In this document: piece after piece, positions 7,320 through 15,831 of the stretch
How the letters are laid out: the number at the start of each line of letters is the position of its first letter
How positions within the stretch are numbered: position 1 is the first letter of the stretch
NCBI GenBank assembly: GCA_002343985.1
Contig: DDTB01000011.1
Span: forward strand, 62,001-126,000
DNA from: Chitinophagaceae bacterium UBA2375
GTDB taxonomy: Bacteria; Bacteroidota; Bacteroidia; Chitinophagales; Chitinophagaceae
Length of the DNA stretch: 64,000 nt
Direction: 5' to 3'
Notes under the pieces: generated by a model
Told to the model about the DNA's origin: nothing
The model's input: the letters and a program-made list of their open reading frames with translations, nothing else
Database searches by the model: none
Translations under genes and position numbers: made by a program

Positions 7320-9335
7320 ATGAGCAAGTCTAAAAAGCATTCAAAAAAGCCGTCTTCCCAGCTTCGCACTGTTAAAGGAAGGCTGGATATCAGCCGCAGC
7401 GGAATGGGTTTTGTAATTGTAGATGATTTCGACCAGGACATCATGGTTAAGCCACAAAACCTGGGTAAGGCTTTTCATGGAGATACCGTTTCTGTTGAGT
7501 TTGAAAAGCCGAACGGGAAAGTCAAAAGGCTGGAAGGCCGCATTACGGAAGTCGCGCAACGCAAGCAGTCTGAATTCATGGGCCGCATCCACATCAATAA
7601 GCATGTGGCTTTCTTCATTGTTTCAGGGGAGAAACCTTACCCTGACTTTTTTATTCCTAATGAATCTTTGAAAGGCGCAAATGACGGTGATGCAGTGATT
7701 GTACGTTTGGTACGTTGGGAAAAAGACGACCGTAAACCGATCGGGGAAGTGGTAACGGTGATCAATGCACGAAATGAAGCGGACCTGGCTATGAAGGAAA
7801 TTTTAGTGGATGCCCGATTCCCATTATCATTCCCGGATGAAGTGCTGAAGCAGGCCGAAGCGTTATCTGCAACAATTACCCGGGAGGAACTGTCTAAACG
7901 CCGCGATTGCCGGGATATTTTAACCTTCACTATCGATCCTGTTGATGCCAAAGATTTTGACGATGCCATTTCCATCAGGAACCTCGATAACGGGTATTAT
8001 GAAATTGGTGTGCACATCGCGGATGTGAGCCATTTTGTGCGCCCGGGTACCATGCTCGATCAGGTGGCTTATGAACGCGCGACCAGTGTGTATTTGCCCG
8101 ACAGGGTGAACCCCATGCTGCCCGAAAAAATATCGAACGAGCTTTGTTCCCTGCGCCCGAATGAGGATAAATACTGTTTTTCCGCCATCTTTCAAATCAC
8201 CAACAGGGCGGAGATCAAGCATAAATGGATCGGGCGTACCGTGATTCACAGCAATCACAGGTTTACATACGAGGAAGTACAGCAGATCATCGAAACCCGT
8301 GAAGGTCTGCACCATAAGCCACTGCTGCTGTTGAATGAACTGGCCAAGCAATTCCGTAAAGACCGGTTCAAACATGGCGCGATTAATTTTTCTTCGCAGG
8401 AAGTCCGCTTCAAACTGGATGATAATGGCAAGCCCATCGGCATCATGATCAAGGAAAGCAAGGATGCGCATAAGTTGATTGAAGAGTTCATGCTGCTTGC
8501 AAACAGGACCGTTGCCGAGTACGTATCAAAAATAAAAATCAACAAGGAACCGATTCCATTCCCATACAGGATACACGATAACCCTGATGAAGAGAAGCTC
8601 AAGCCTTTCGCTGCATTCGCTCGGAAATTCGGATATACTTTTGATATCCATAATGAAAAGCAAATTGCTGATTCATTTAATAAATTATTGACCGATGTAC
8701 AAGGGAAGCCCGAACAGCATGTGCTGGAACAACTTGGCATCCGTACCATGGCAAAAGCTCTGTACACGATCGAGAATGTGGGGCACTATGGATTAGGTTT
8801 TGAGCACTATTGTCATTTCACATCGCCCATACGCCGCTATCCCGATGTATTGGTGCACCGGATTTTGCAGGAATGCCTTGATAAAAAGATCCAGGTTGAT
8901 AAAAAGCTTGAACAGAAATGTACGCACTGCAGCGAAAGGGAAAGGGCAGCCATGGAAGCCGAACGTGCAGCCAATAAATATAAGCAGGTGGAATACATGC
9001 AACAATTTATGGGTGAAGATTTCGAAGGCATCATCAGTGGTGTGGCATCATTCGGTTTTTGGGTGGAAACGGTTGACCATAAATGCGAAGGCCTGGTGAG
9101 TGTCCGCGACTTGTCTGATTATGATGATTTCATGCACGATGAAGCCGATTATGCGTTGGTGGGAATCCGGACCAGGAAGCGTTTCAGGATGGGGGATAGG
9201 CTCACCGTAAAAGTAGCCGGTGCAAACCTGTCGAAACGCCAACTCGATTATGCCTGGGTGCCGGAAATGCCGGCAAAGAAAACCAAATCAAAAAATACCG
9301 TTCAACCAGAGAAAAAAACCAAAAAGAAAAAATAG
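7320..9335 (+). CDS. rnr: Ribonuclease R
   Basis: A processive 3'-5' exoribonuclease that degrades structured RNA and takes part in RNA quality control. The 671 residues start with a basic tail, followed by cold-shock-like OB domains (about 20-200). The RNB catalytic domain carries the acidic metal-binding cluster TIDPVDAKDFDDAIS near residue 210 and HCHFTSPIRRYPDVLVHR-like HFTSPIRRYPD near 500. A C-terminal S1 domain (EDFEGIISGVASFGFWVE) and a Lys-rich tail follow. Length is a little short of the gamma-proteobacterial enzyme but normal for Bacteroidota. It starts 185 bases from the divergent operon and is followed after 54 bases by the polyprenyl synthetase gene. Confidence 0.95.
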   Translation: MSKSKKHSKKPSSQLRTVKGRLDISRSGMGFVIVDDFDQDIMVKPQNLGKAFHGDTVSVEFEKPNGKVKRLEGRITEVAQRKQSEFMGRIHINKHVAFFIVSGEKPYPDFFIPNESLKGANDGDAVIVRLVRWEKDDRKPIGEVVTVINARNEADLAMKEILVDARFPLSFPDEVLKQAEALSATITREELSKRRDCRDILTFTIDPVDAKDFDDAISIRNLDNGYYEIGVHIADVSHFVRPGTMLDQVAYERATSVYLPDRVNPMLPEKISNELCSLRPNEDKYCFSAIFQITNRAEIKHKWIGRTVIHSNHRFTYEEVQQIIETREGLHHKPLLLLNELAKQFRKDRFKHGAINFSSQEVRFKLDDNGKPIGIMIKESKDAHKLIEEFMLLANRTVAEYVSKIKINKEPIPFPYRIHDNPDEEKLKPFAAFARKFGYTFDIHNEKQIADSFNKLLTDVQGKPEQHVLEQLGIRTMAKALYTIENVGHYGLGFEHYCHFTSPIRRYPDVLVHRILQECLDKKIQVDKKLEQKCTHCSERERAAMEAERAANKYKQVEYMQQFMGEDFEGIISGVASFGFWVETVDHKCEGLVSVRDLSDYDDFMHDEADYALVGIRTRKRFRMGDRLTVKVAGANLSKRQLDYAWVPEMPAKKTKSKNTVQPEKKTKKKK

Positions 9336-9389
9336 GCTTATCGGTTGAACCACAACAGTGTTAGGCTGTTTTCATATCTTTCCTTTTCT

Positions 9390-10355
9390 ATGCATTCGTT
9401 TAAAGAACTATCAGACATATTTGAGAAACAGTTTTCCGAAAGGCATTTTCCACTGCAGCCCGCATCATTGTATGATGCCGCGCAATACATCTTGCAGATA
9501 GGAGGGAAAAGGGTCAGGCCTGTTTGTGTATTGATGGCTAATGAACTGTTTGATGACCTGGGCCCTGATGCTTTTCATGTTGCCAATGCCATTGAGCTTT
9601 TTCATAATTTCAGCCTGGTGCATGATGATATCATGGATGCCGCCCCATTGCGCAGGGGGCTACCCACGGTGCATAAAGCCTTTGGCGATTCCACCGCACT
9701 GCTGGCAGGCGATGTGATGCTTGTGCAATCATATGATTTTATAAATCGCATCCAGCCCACTCATGTCCAGGAAATTTTATCCATATTTAACCAAACCGCC
9801 CGTGAAGTTTGTGAGGGGCAGCAGTTGGATATGGATTTTGAAAAGCGGACAGAAGTGTCATTGGATGAATATGTGCACATGATCGAATTGAAAACATCCG
9901 TATTGCTTGCCGCATGTTTGAAAATGGGCGCCATATTGGGCGGCTCCAGCAAGCATAACCAGGACCACCTGTACGCGTTCGGAAAGAACCTGGGTATAGC
10001 TTTCCAGGTGCAGGACGATTACCTCGACGCTTTCGGTGACCCGGCTATATTCGGGAAGCAACCCGGTGGGGATATCCTTGCGAATAAAAAAACTTTCCTG
10101 ATGATCCATGCCCGGGAAACCGCGGGGGCTACATTACGGGAAAGCTTAGACGAAATTATGTCGGGGCATTCTCCTGACAAAGTAGGGAAAGTCCTTGATA
10201 TTTTCAGGAAGTGTGGTTCTGATCAGTGGGCAACATCATTAAAAGAAACATATTACGCAAAGGCCATGCAACACCTCGAAGAAGTGGCGGTTGTTGCCAG
10301 CCGTAAGAAGGAGCTGGAGATGCTTGCCCGGTTCCTGCTGCAACGTGATAGATAA
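9390..10355 (+). CDS. Polyprenyl diphosphate synthase
   Basis: A trans-isoprenyl diphosphate synthase that extends an allylic diphosphate with isopentenyl diphosphate, supplying the side chain of menaquinone or precursors of other isoprenoids. Both Asp-rich motifs are present: LVHDDIMDAAPLRRG (first, DDIMD) and FQVQDDYLDAFGD (second, DDYLD), with GGKRVRP for substrate diphosphate binding. I chose Met at 9390 (MHSFKELSDIFEKQF). The frame is open 15 codons further upstream, but those residues are atypical. The residues before the first Asp motif are small or polar (ELFHNFSLVH), which does not let me predict chain length with confidence. It is probably co-transcribed with rnr. Confidence 0.9.
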   Translation: MHSFKELSDIFEKQFSERHFPLQPASLYDAAQYILQIGGKRVRPVCVLMANELFDDLGPDAFHVANAIELFHNFSLVHDDIMDAAPLRRGLPTVHKAFGDSTALLAGDVMLVQSYDFINRIQPTHVQEILSIFNQTAREVCEGQQLDMDFEKRTEVSLDEYVHMIELKTSVLLAACLKMGAILGGSSKHNQDHLYAFGKNLGIAFQVQDDYLDAFGDPAIFGKQPGGDILANKKTFLMIHARETAGATLRESLDEIMSGHSPDKVGKVLDIFRKCGSDQWATSLKETYYAKAMQHLEEVAVVASRKKELEMLARFLLQRDR

Positions 10356-10386
10356 AATCATTTTTTTAGAATCTTAAATACGAACA

Positions 10387-12084
10387 ATGAGTAACGGACT
10401 GTTCAGGAAGAAAACCATCAGCCAGATAATGAAAGATCATGACGCTTCGGAAGCACATGGCGGCCATGGCCTGAATAAAGTGCTGGGTGTCAGGGACCTG
10501 ACTTTTCTTGGGATCGCGGCGGTATTGGGCGCCGGCATTTTTTCGACCATCGGCGGCGCGGCATTCCACGGGGGGGCCGGCGTTTCCTTATTGTTTGTTA
10601 TTACTGCGATCACCTGTGGTTTCTCAGCCTTGTGTTATGCCGAATTCGCCAGTCGTGTACCCGTAGCCGGTAGTGCTTATACCTACTCATATGTTGCATT
10701 TGGCGAAATCATCGCCTGGATCATTGGTTGGGCACTTATTTTAGAATATGCCATTGGAAATATTGTGGTGGCCATATCATGGAGCGGGTACCTCAATAAT
10801 TTACTGGTGCATGTATTCAATATACACCTGCCCGATTGGATGCTGGTGGATCCGCAAACCGCGCATGCCGCATTTCGGGAAGCTACGGATGCATTTGCTT
10901 CTGGGCAGGTATTGACAGCCATTCAGACGGAACAATACCGTTTTGCCATTGATGCTTTTAATAGTGCCCCGGTGATTGGGGGTACGCATATATTTTTTAA
11001 CCTCCCTGCTTTTGTCATCATCGCCCTGATTACCTGGCTGGCATATGTAGGTATTAAGGAAAGCAAACGCATGGCCAATGCCATGGTTATTTTTAAAGTT
11101 TTGGTTGTGGTTTTTGTGATTGGCGCGGGCGCATTTTATGTTGATACAAATAACTGGAAGCCATTCCTACCCAATGGGTTTGAAGGTATGCTGAAAGGGG
11201 TCTCGGCCGTGTTTTACGCGTATATCGGCTTCGACGCGATATCCACAACAGCGGAAGAGTGTAAGAACCCCCAGCGCGATATGCCCAGGGGCATGATCTA
11301 TTCATTATTGATTTGTACAGCCCTGTATATTGGCATTGCATTGGTGCTGACAGGCATTGAATCCTATTCGGCATTTAATAATGTTAATGATCCGCTGGCA
11401 TTTGTGTTTGAGAAAAGGGCGCCATGGATTGAAAAAGTGGTATCCATCAGCGCGGTTGTAGCAACCGCATCCGTGATCCTGGTATTCCAGATCGGGCAGC
11501 CAAGGATATGGATGAGCATGAGCCGGGATGGATTATTGCCTAAAAAATTCCAGCAGGTGCACCCAAAGTATAAAACGCCGTCTTTTGCTACGATTGTTAC
11601 GGGTATTATTGTGGGCGTTGGTGCCCTGTTCCTGGAAGGAAGTTTGGTGGTTGACCTTACCAGTATTGGTACATTGTTTGCATTTGTGCTGGTATCGGCG
11701 GGCGTACTGCTGTTGCCGGCCCGAGAAGCCCACAGCGGATTCCGCTTGCCGTATATCAACGGGCAATATATTATTCCGATCCTGACGATCTTGTTTATTT
11801 ACCTGACCAGGGAGCGTTCCAGTGCTTTGTTTAATGATTTTGGAGGCTCGGGTTACCATGAAAAACTTTTCCTGGTATTTATAGCCCTGGCAATAGTACT
11901 GTCTGTTCTTAGCTTCATCCGTAAGTATTCTTTCATACCCATCATGGGCGTGCTGAGTTGCGCCTACCTCATGATTGAGATACCGGGAGTAAGTTGGATG
12001 TGGTTCTTTATTTGGATGGCGCTTGGCCTCCTGATTTATTTTTTATACGGATACAAAAAGAGCAAGCTTAACAAGGCATCCTGA
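10387..12084 (+). CDS. Amino acid permease, APC superfamily
   Basis: A cytoplasmic-membrane transporter of 565 residues with about 13-14 hydrophobic segments, related to cationic amino acid transporters of the YfnA/CAT type. The first helix carries the unwound substrate-binding motif GAGIF (AAVLGAGIFSTIGGAA). Helix 6 has FYAYIGFDAISTTAEECKNPQRD, the usual TAEE signature. A hydrophilic insert of about 50 residues lies between the helices around residues 145-195 and carries His, Gln and acidic residues; it should be extracytoplasmic. Substrate is not determinable from sequence. It starts 31 bases after the polyprenyl synthase and may be part of the same transcript. Confidence 0.9.
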   Translation: MSNGLFRKKTISQIMKDHDASEAHGGHGLNKVLGVRDLTFLGIAAVLGAGIFSTIGGAAFHGGAGVSLLFVITAITCGFSALCYAEFASRVPVAGSAYTYSYVAFGEIIAWIIGWALILEYAIGNIVVAISWSGYLNNLLVHVFNIHLPDWMLVDPQTAHAAFREATDAFASGQVLTAIQTEQYRFAIDAFNSAPVIGGTHIFFNLPAFVIIALITWLAYVGIKESKRMANAMVIFKVLVVVFVIGAGAFYVDTNNWKPFLPNGFEGMLKGVSAVFYAYIGFDAISTTAEECKNPQRDMPRGMIYSLLICTALYIGIALVLTGIESYSAFNNVNDPLAFVFEKRAPWIEKVVSISAVVATASVILVFQIGQPRIWMSMSRDGLLPKKFQQVHPKYKTPSFATIVTGIIVGVGALFLEGSLVVDLTSIGTLFAFVLVSAGVLLLPAREAHSGFRLPYINGQYIIPILTILFIYLTRERSSALFNDFGGSGYHEKLFLVFIALAIVLSVLSFIRKYSFIPIMGVLSCAYLMIEIPGVSWMWFFIWMALGLLIYFLYGYKKSKLNKAS

Positions 12085-12131
12085 CATTCGTATAGGAATG
12101 CCGGTGTTGAACCTTTGCGGGGAAAGCATGT

Positions 12132-13145
12132 ATGAAATACGAAATAGGTGATAAGATCATTGTTCTCCATTCAGATGAAGAAGGTATTGTTGTAGATATT
12201 ATCAACGATAAGATGGTGATGATTGAAGTTCGCGGTGTCAGGTTCCCGGCTTATATGGACCAGATCGATTTTCCATATTACAAAATGTTCACCCAGAAGA
12301 AACCAGTTGAGAAAAAGAAAATTTTTATTGACCAGGTAAAGAAAGAGAAAATCCCCAAAAAGGAAAGGCTTGGTACAGGCGTCTCGCTTAGGTTTTTCCC
12401 GGTTTATGATAAAGATGTTTTCGATGATGATATTGTAGAGAAATTGAAGATATACCTGGAGAATAATAACCGGGAAGAATACCAGTTTCATTATAAATTA
12501 TTTTTTTCAGGCGATAATCATTTTGATTTAAAGAATAACATCTTGCCACAATCTGATTTTTACCTGCACGATATTGATTTTGAAGACCTGAGCGATAATC
12601 CCCAGTTTTTTGTAGAATTCGCACTTGCACAACCCCAAAAAAATAAAGCGGAATATTTTGAGGCATCCGTTAAACTGCGTGGCAAGCAGGTATTTAAAAA
12701 GATTGAGGAAATTCGTCAAAACAATGAGCCTTCGTTTGTGTACGAACTCTTTGAAACATATCCGGATAAAGCACCTGAGCAAAAAATGGATATGAGCAAA
12801 CTGAAGCAGGCCGGGTTTCGCATGTTTGATGTATCAAAGATCAAAGAACACCTGCCGTCTGCCCGTTCCGTCGTGGATTTACATATTGATAAGATAACGG
12901 ATAACTGGAAGCATTTATCAAGCCAGGATATGCTGGCCATGCAACTCAGTTATTTTGAGAAATACTACGACCTTGCCGTCGCTCACCATTTGCGTGAGTT
13001 TATCGTCATTCATGGGGTGGGCGAAGGGGTACTGCGCAATGAAATCCACCAACGCCTAAGGCATAAAAAAGAAGTGAAATCATTCGTCAATCAGTACCAT
13101 CATTTGTACGGTATTGGCGCTACGGAAATTTTCCTTGATTACTGA
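12132..13145 (+). CDS. DUF2027 and Smr domain protein
   Basis: A 337-residue cytoplasmic protein. The N-terminal 55 residues (EIGDKIIVLHSDEEGIVVDI) form a KOW/tudor-like DUF2027 domain. The middle is a beta-rich region unique to this Bacteroidota family. The C-terminus is an Smr domain with VDLHIDK and IHGVGEGVLRNEI, corresponding to the LDLHG and TGxG motifs of MutS2/SmrB nucleases. Smr domains in MutS2 and SmrB cleave mRNA on collided ribosomes. Whether this protein cleaves RNA is inference, since the first motif has Ile in place of Gly. A Lys-rich linker separates the first two domains. Its last seven bases overlap the convergent nhaA gene. Confidence 0.87.
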   Translation: MKYEIGDKIIVLHSDEEGIVVDIINDKMVMIEVRGVRFPAYMDQIDFPYYKMFTQKKPVEKKKIFIDQVKKEKIPKKERLGTGVSLRFFPVYDKDVFDDDIVEKLKIYLENNNREEYQFHYKLFFSGDNHFDLKNNILPQSDFYLHDIDFEDLSDNPQFFVEFALAQPQKNKAEYFEASVKLRGKQVFKKIEEIRQNNEPSFVYELFETYPDKAPEQKMDMSKLKQAGFRMFDVSKIKEHLPSARSVVDLHIDKITDNWKHLSSQDMLAMQLSYFEKYYDLAVAHHLREFIVIHGVGEGVLRNEIHQRLRHKKEVKSFVNQYHHLYGIGATEIFLDY

Positions 13146-14311
13146 TCTTCATCCTGAATGAGGTCTTCCCTGGGCTGTGGCTGTTTTAAAATCACGGAAA
13201 GCCAGATCAAACCTGCAATAGCTGCGGTTAACGATGCAAATATGATGGCTGTTTTAGCCAGGGTAATACTGGCATTGTCTGTGAAGGCCAGCATGGTGAC
13301 AAAGATGCTCATGGTAAATCCGATACCTGCCAATATGGAAGCGCCGGTAATATGTTTCCATTTAAGATCTGATGGAAGAGCGCATAGCCCGGCTATTACA
13401 GCCAAAGAGCTGAAAAGCAGGATGCCAATGGGTTTGCCCGCAACAAGCCCTGCATAAATACCAATGCCTGCGTGGGTAAACATCCCATCCATCCAGCCCG
13501 GTTCAAAAACGATGCAGGTATTGGCAAGGGCGAATACGGGTACAATGATAAATGCCACCGGCTTGTGCAAGGCATGCTGAAGGATATATGATGTTGATTT
13601 TTTGCCTCCGCTGCCAAATGGAATAGCAAAAGCGGTCAGCACGCCCGATAATGTGGCATGTATACCTGAATGCAGCATACAGTACCACATGCCAACTCCT
13701 AATATCAGGTAGGGCCACATCGCCATCACTTTAAGCCTGTTCAATACCAGCATCAGCGCAAAAATGCCGGCCGCGCCGCCAAGGTAACCCATGGATATAT
13801 CGGAGGTGTAAAATATGGCAATCACGAGTATGGCGCAGAGGTCATCAATAACAGCAAGTGCCGTAAGGAACACTTTGAGTGAAGCAGGCACGCGGCTACC
13901 CAATAATGCCAGCATACCAATGGCGAATGCGATATCCGTTGCCATAGGGATGCCCGCGCCACCTTGTGTAGCTGTTCCCCAATTTAATGCAAGATAAATA
14001 CCGGCAGGAACAACAACCCCGCCAAGCGCCGCCACTATGGGCAACATGGCGCTTTTAATATCCGATAATTCACCTTTGTAAATTTCGCGCTCTAATTCCA
14101 GGCCAATCAACAAAAAGAAAATAGCCATGAGGCCATCATTGATCCAATGCGCCAGGCTATGACCGTTGATTTTTGTTTCCCAGAATCCTACATAAGTTTC
14201 CGAAAAGCTGCTGTTCGCCAGCGCCATCGATAAGATGGTGCAGCATAACAGTATGATGCCACTTGTTTTTTCACTGTTGAAAAAGTCGGAAAATAATTTC
14301 GTTAACCTCAT
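13139..14311 (-). CDS. nhaA: Na+/H+ antiporter NhaA
   Basis: An electrogenic antiporter that expels sodium in exchange for protons, giving salt and alkaline-pH tolerance. The 390 residues have the expected set of about 12 helices. The paired ion-binding aspartates are in TALAVIDDLCAILVIA. The N-terminal amphipathic start MRLTKLFSDFFNSEKTSGII is typical and fixes the start at 14311. It follows yitT by 16 bases on the same strand, so it could be the second gene of an operon. However, a TATTTTTG box lies in that gap four bases before the ATG, so it may also have its own promoter and a leaderless mRNA. Confidence 0.95.
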   Translation of the reverse strand: MRLTKLFSDFFNSEKTSGIILLCCTILSMALANSSFSETYVGFWETKINGHSLAHWINDGLMAIFFLLIGLELEREIYKGELSDIKSAMLPIVAALGGVVVPAGIYLALNWGTATQGGAGIPMATDIAFAIGMLALLGSRVPASLKVFLTALAVIDDLCAILVIAIFYTSDISMGYLGGAAGIFALMLVLNRLKVMAMWPYLILGVGMWYCMLHSGIHATLSGVLTAFAIPFGSGGKKSTSYILQHALHKPVAFIIVPVFALANTCIVFEPGWMDGMFTHAGIGIYAGLVAGKPIGILLFSSLAVIAGLCALPSDLKWKHITGASILAGIGFTMSIFVTMLAFTDNASITLAKTAIIFASLTAAIAGLIWLSVILKQPQPREDLIQDEDQ

Positions 14312-14315
14312 CTTG

Positions 14316-14323
14316 CAAAAATA
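14316..14323 (-). promoter_or_regulatory. TAnnTTTG box directly before nhaA
   Basis: TATTTTTG on the minus strand, matching the Bacteroidota sigma-factor -7 consensus TAnnTTTG. Only four bases (CAAG) separate it from the nhaA ATG, so transcription would begin at or next to the start codon. No TTG or TTTG is seen 17-23 bases upstream, and the box lies just behind the yitT stop codon, so it may be a chance match. Confidence 0.45.
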
Positions 14324-14327
14324 GCCA

Positions 14328-15284
14328 TTATTTTAATCGACGTTTTTTAATCATCCCGCCTTTCATGTCTTTTATGCTATGCATGACAACAAATGCATTG
14401 GGGTCAATTTTGTCAATCTCCAGTTTTAGTTTACTGACTTCCAGCCTGGTTACGATGGTGTATAAGATTTTCATATCATAAAATTTCTCACCACTTTTTC
14501 CATAGCCCCTTTCGCCATTGTACACAGTAATGCCCCGGCCAATTTTTTCAATGATCATCGCCCGGATCTTATCAGACTTAACAGATATGATGGTAACGCC
14601 TGTATATTCCTCGATACCCTCAATGATAAAATCAACGGTTTTTGACGCAGATAAATATGTGAGCATCGCGTATAATGCAATTTCAATCGACATCAGCCAG
14701 GCCGCAACAGAAAATATGATGATATTGATGATCATAATAACATCACCAATGGTCAGCCCGGAATTTTTACTGATGCCAATCGCAAGCACTTCCGTACCAT
14801 CAATAACAGAACCTCCGCGAACGGCGAGGCCAATGCCCGCACCCAGGAAAAATCCACCAAATACAGCGACCAACAGTTTATCACTTGTAATTTGGGGATA
14901 AGGTATAAATGCTACACATAAAGCCAGTAATACAATAGCTATGGTGGTTTTGAAAGCAAATTGCCTTCCAATAATCCGAAACCCCAATAAAATAAATGGC
15001 GCATTGACAAGGACAATTAAAAATGGCAACGACACCCCGGTTACTTTTGCCAACAATAATGATATGCCCATAGCCCCGCCATCCAAAAAAGCATTGGGTA
15101 ATAAAAAACCCTTCAATCCAAACCCGGCGGAAAAAATACCTGTCAGGATGATAAATGCATCCGACAATAATTTTTTAAACTCTATCTTAAAGCCAATCCA
15201 TTTCCGGGCATAACTGATGCTATTATCATTTTCATTGAAGAACAATTGCCTTAAAGCACGGTCAAATAATCCAGCTTTTGCCAT
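14328..15284 (-). CDS. YitT family membrane protein (DUF161/DUF2179)
   Basis: A 318-residue protein with an N-terminal block of about five or six membrane helices (YitT/DUF161, including GLKGFLLPNAFLDGGAMGIS and GAGIGLAVRGGSVIDGTEVLA) and a soluble C-terminal DUF2179 domain from about residue 225 (YTGVTIISVKSDKIRAMII and GRGITVYNGERGYG). The family is widespread and its transport substrate is unknown. Soluble C-terminal domains of this kind resemble regulatory ligand-binding domains. It is followed closely by nhaA, but that does not prove a link to sodium. A TATTTTTA sequence lies four bases before its ATG, one mismatch from the -7 consensus. Confidence 0.88.
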   Translation of the reverse strand: MAKAGLFDRALRQLFFNENDNSISYARKWIGFKIEFKKLLSDAFIILTGIFSAGFGLKGFLLPNAFLDGGAMGISLLLAKVTGVSLPFLIVLVNAPFILLGFRIIGRQFAFKTTIAIVLLALCVAFIPYPQITSDKLLVAVFGGFFLGAGIGLAVRGGSVIDGTEVLAIGISKNSGLTIGDVIMIINIIIFSVAAWLMSIEIALYAMLTYLSASKTVDFIIEGIEEYTGVTIISVKSDKIRAMIIEKIGRGITVYNGERGYGKSGEKFYDMKILYTIVTRLEVSKLKLEIDKIDPNAFVVMHSIKDMKGGMIKKRRLK

Positions 15285-15363
15285 AACTTAAAAATACAGA
15301 ATATTGATTAAAGCTATGACGTATGTCATACGCCAGTATAGAGCATTTCTTTTAATTTTTTGC

Positions 15364-15371
15364 TATCTTTG
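15364..15371 (+). promoter_or_regulatory. TAnnTTTG box, metal-efflux operon
   Basis: TATCTTTG, a full match to the -7 consensus, followed by four bases (TTTT) and then the ATG of the small exported protein at 15376. The placement predicts a leaderless transcript for the whole efflux operon. No clear -33 TTG is seen at normal spacing. Confidence 0.55.
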
Positions 15372-15375
15372 TTTT

Positions 15376-15762
15376 ATGCGGCGATTGGCAGCCATACTTC
15401 TTTTAACCAGCTATATGCTGTCTGCCACCGAACTGTATGAGTTCGTGAAGCTCCCTATGCTGGTGAAGCACTATATTGAGCATAAGGAAGAGAATCAACA
15501 CATGACCTTACTGGAATTTCTCGCCACCCATTATGCCCATGATACAATTGTGGACAAGGACTTCAAGGACGACATGAAGCTGCCTTTCAAATCATGCGAT
15601 CATGCCACGCTGATGAATGTACCGGTGGTATTGAATCAACAGGAAAGCCAGATCGTCATTAAATTCTCAGAATACAGCCAGGACAAGAGCCCGGTGATAC
15701 CTTCCTTATCTTACAACGACGCCTACCTTTCTGCCATCTGGCAGCCTCCCCGTATGGGTTAA
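15376..15762 (+). CDS. Small exported His/Asp-rich protein heading metal-efflux operon
   Basis: A 128-residue protein. I start it at the Met at 15376 because this gives a clean signal peptide (MRRLAAILLLTSYMLSA), and because the upstream in-frame extension runs through the promoter box. The mature part is dense in possible metal ligands: KHYIEHKEENQHM, then LATHYAHDTIVDKDF, then a single Cys in KLPFKSCDH. I recognise the pattern from short proteins that precede heavy-metal efflux pumps in other Bacteroidota, but the family has no established function. Position as first gene before the CzcA-type pump and its adaptor, with 69 bases to the pump start, suggests a periplasmic metal-binding helper. 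That role is inference. Confidence 0.75.
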   Translation: MRRLAAILLLTSYMLSATELYEFVKLPMLVKHYIEHKEENQHMTLLEFLATHYAHDTIVDKDFKDDMKLPFKSCDHATLMNVPVVLNQQESQIVIKFSEYSQDKSPVIPSLSYNDAYLSAIWQPPRMG

Positions 15763-15831
15763 TCCACTTATGTAAGCATTGCCATGCCCTCCTTGGGCCT
15801 GGATTATTTATGTCGATTAACCTTTATCGTT

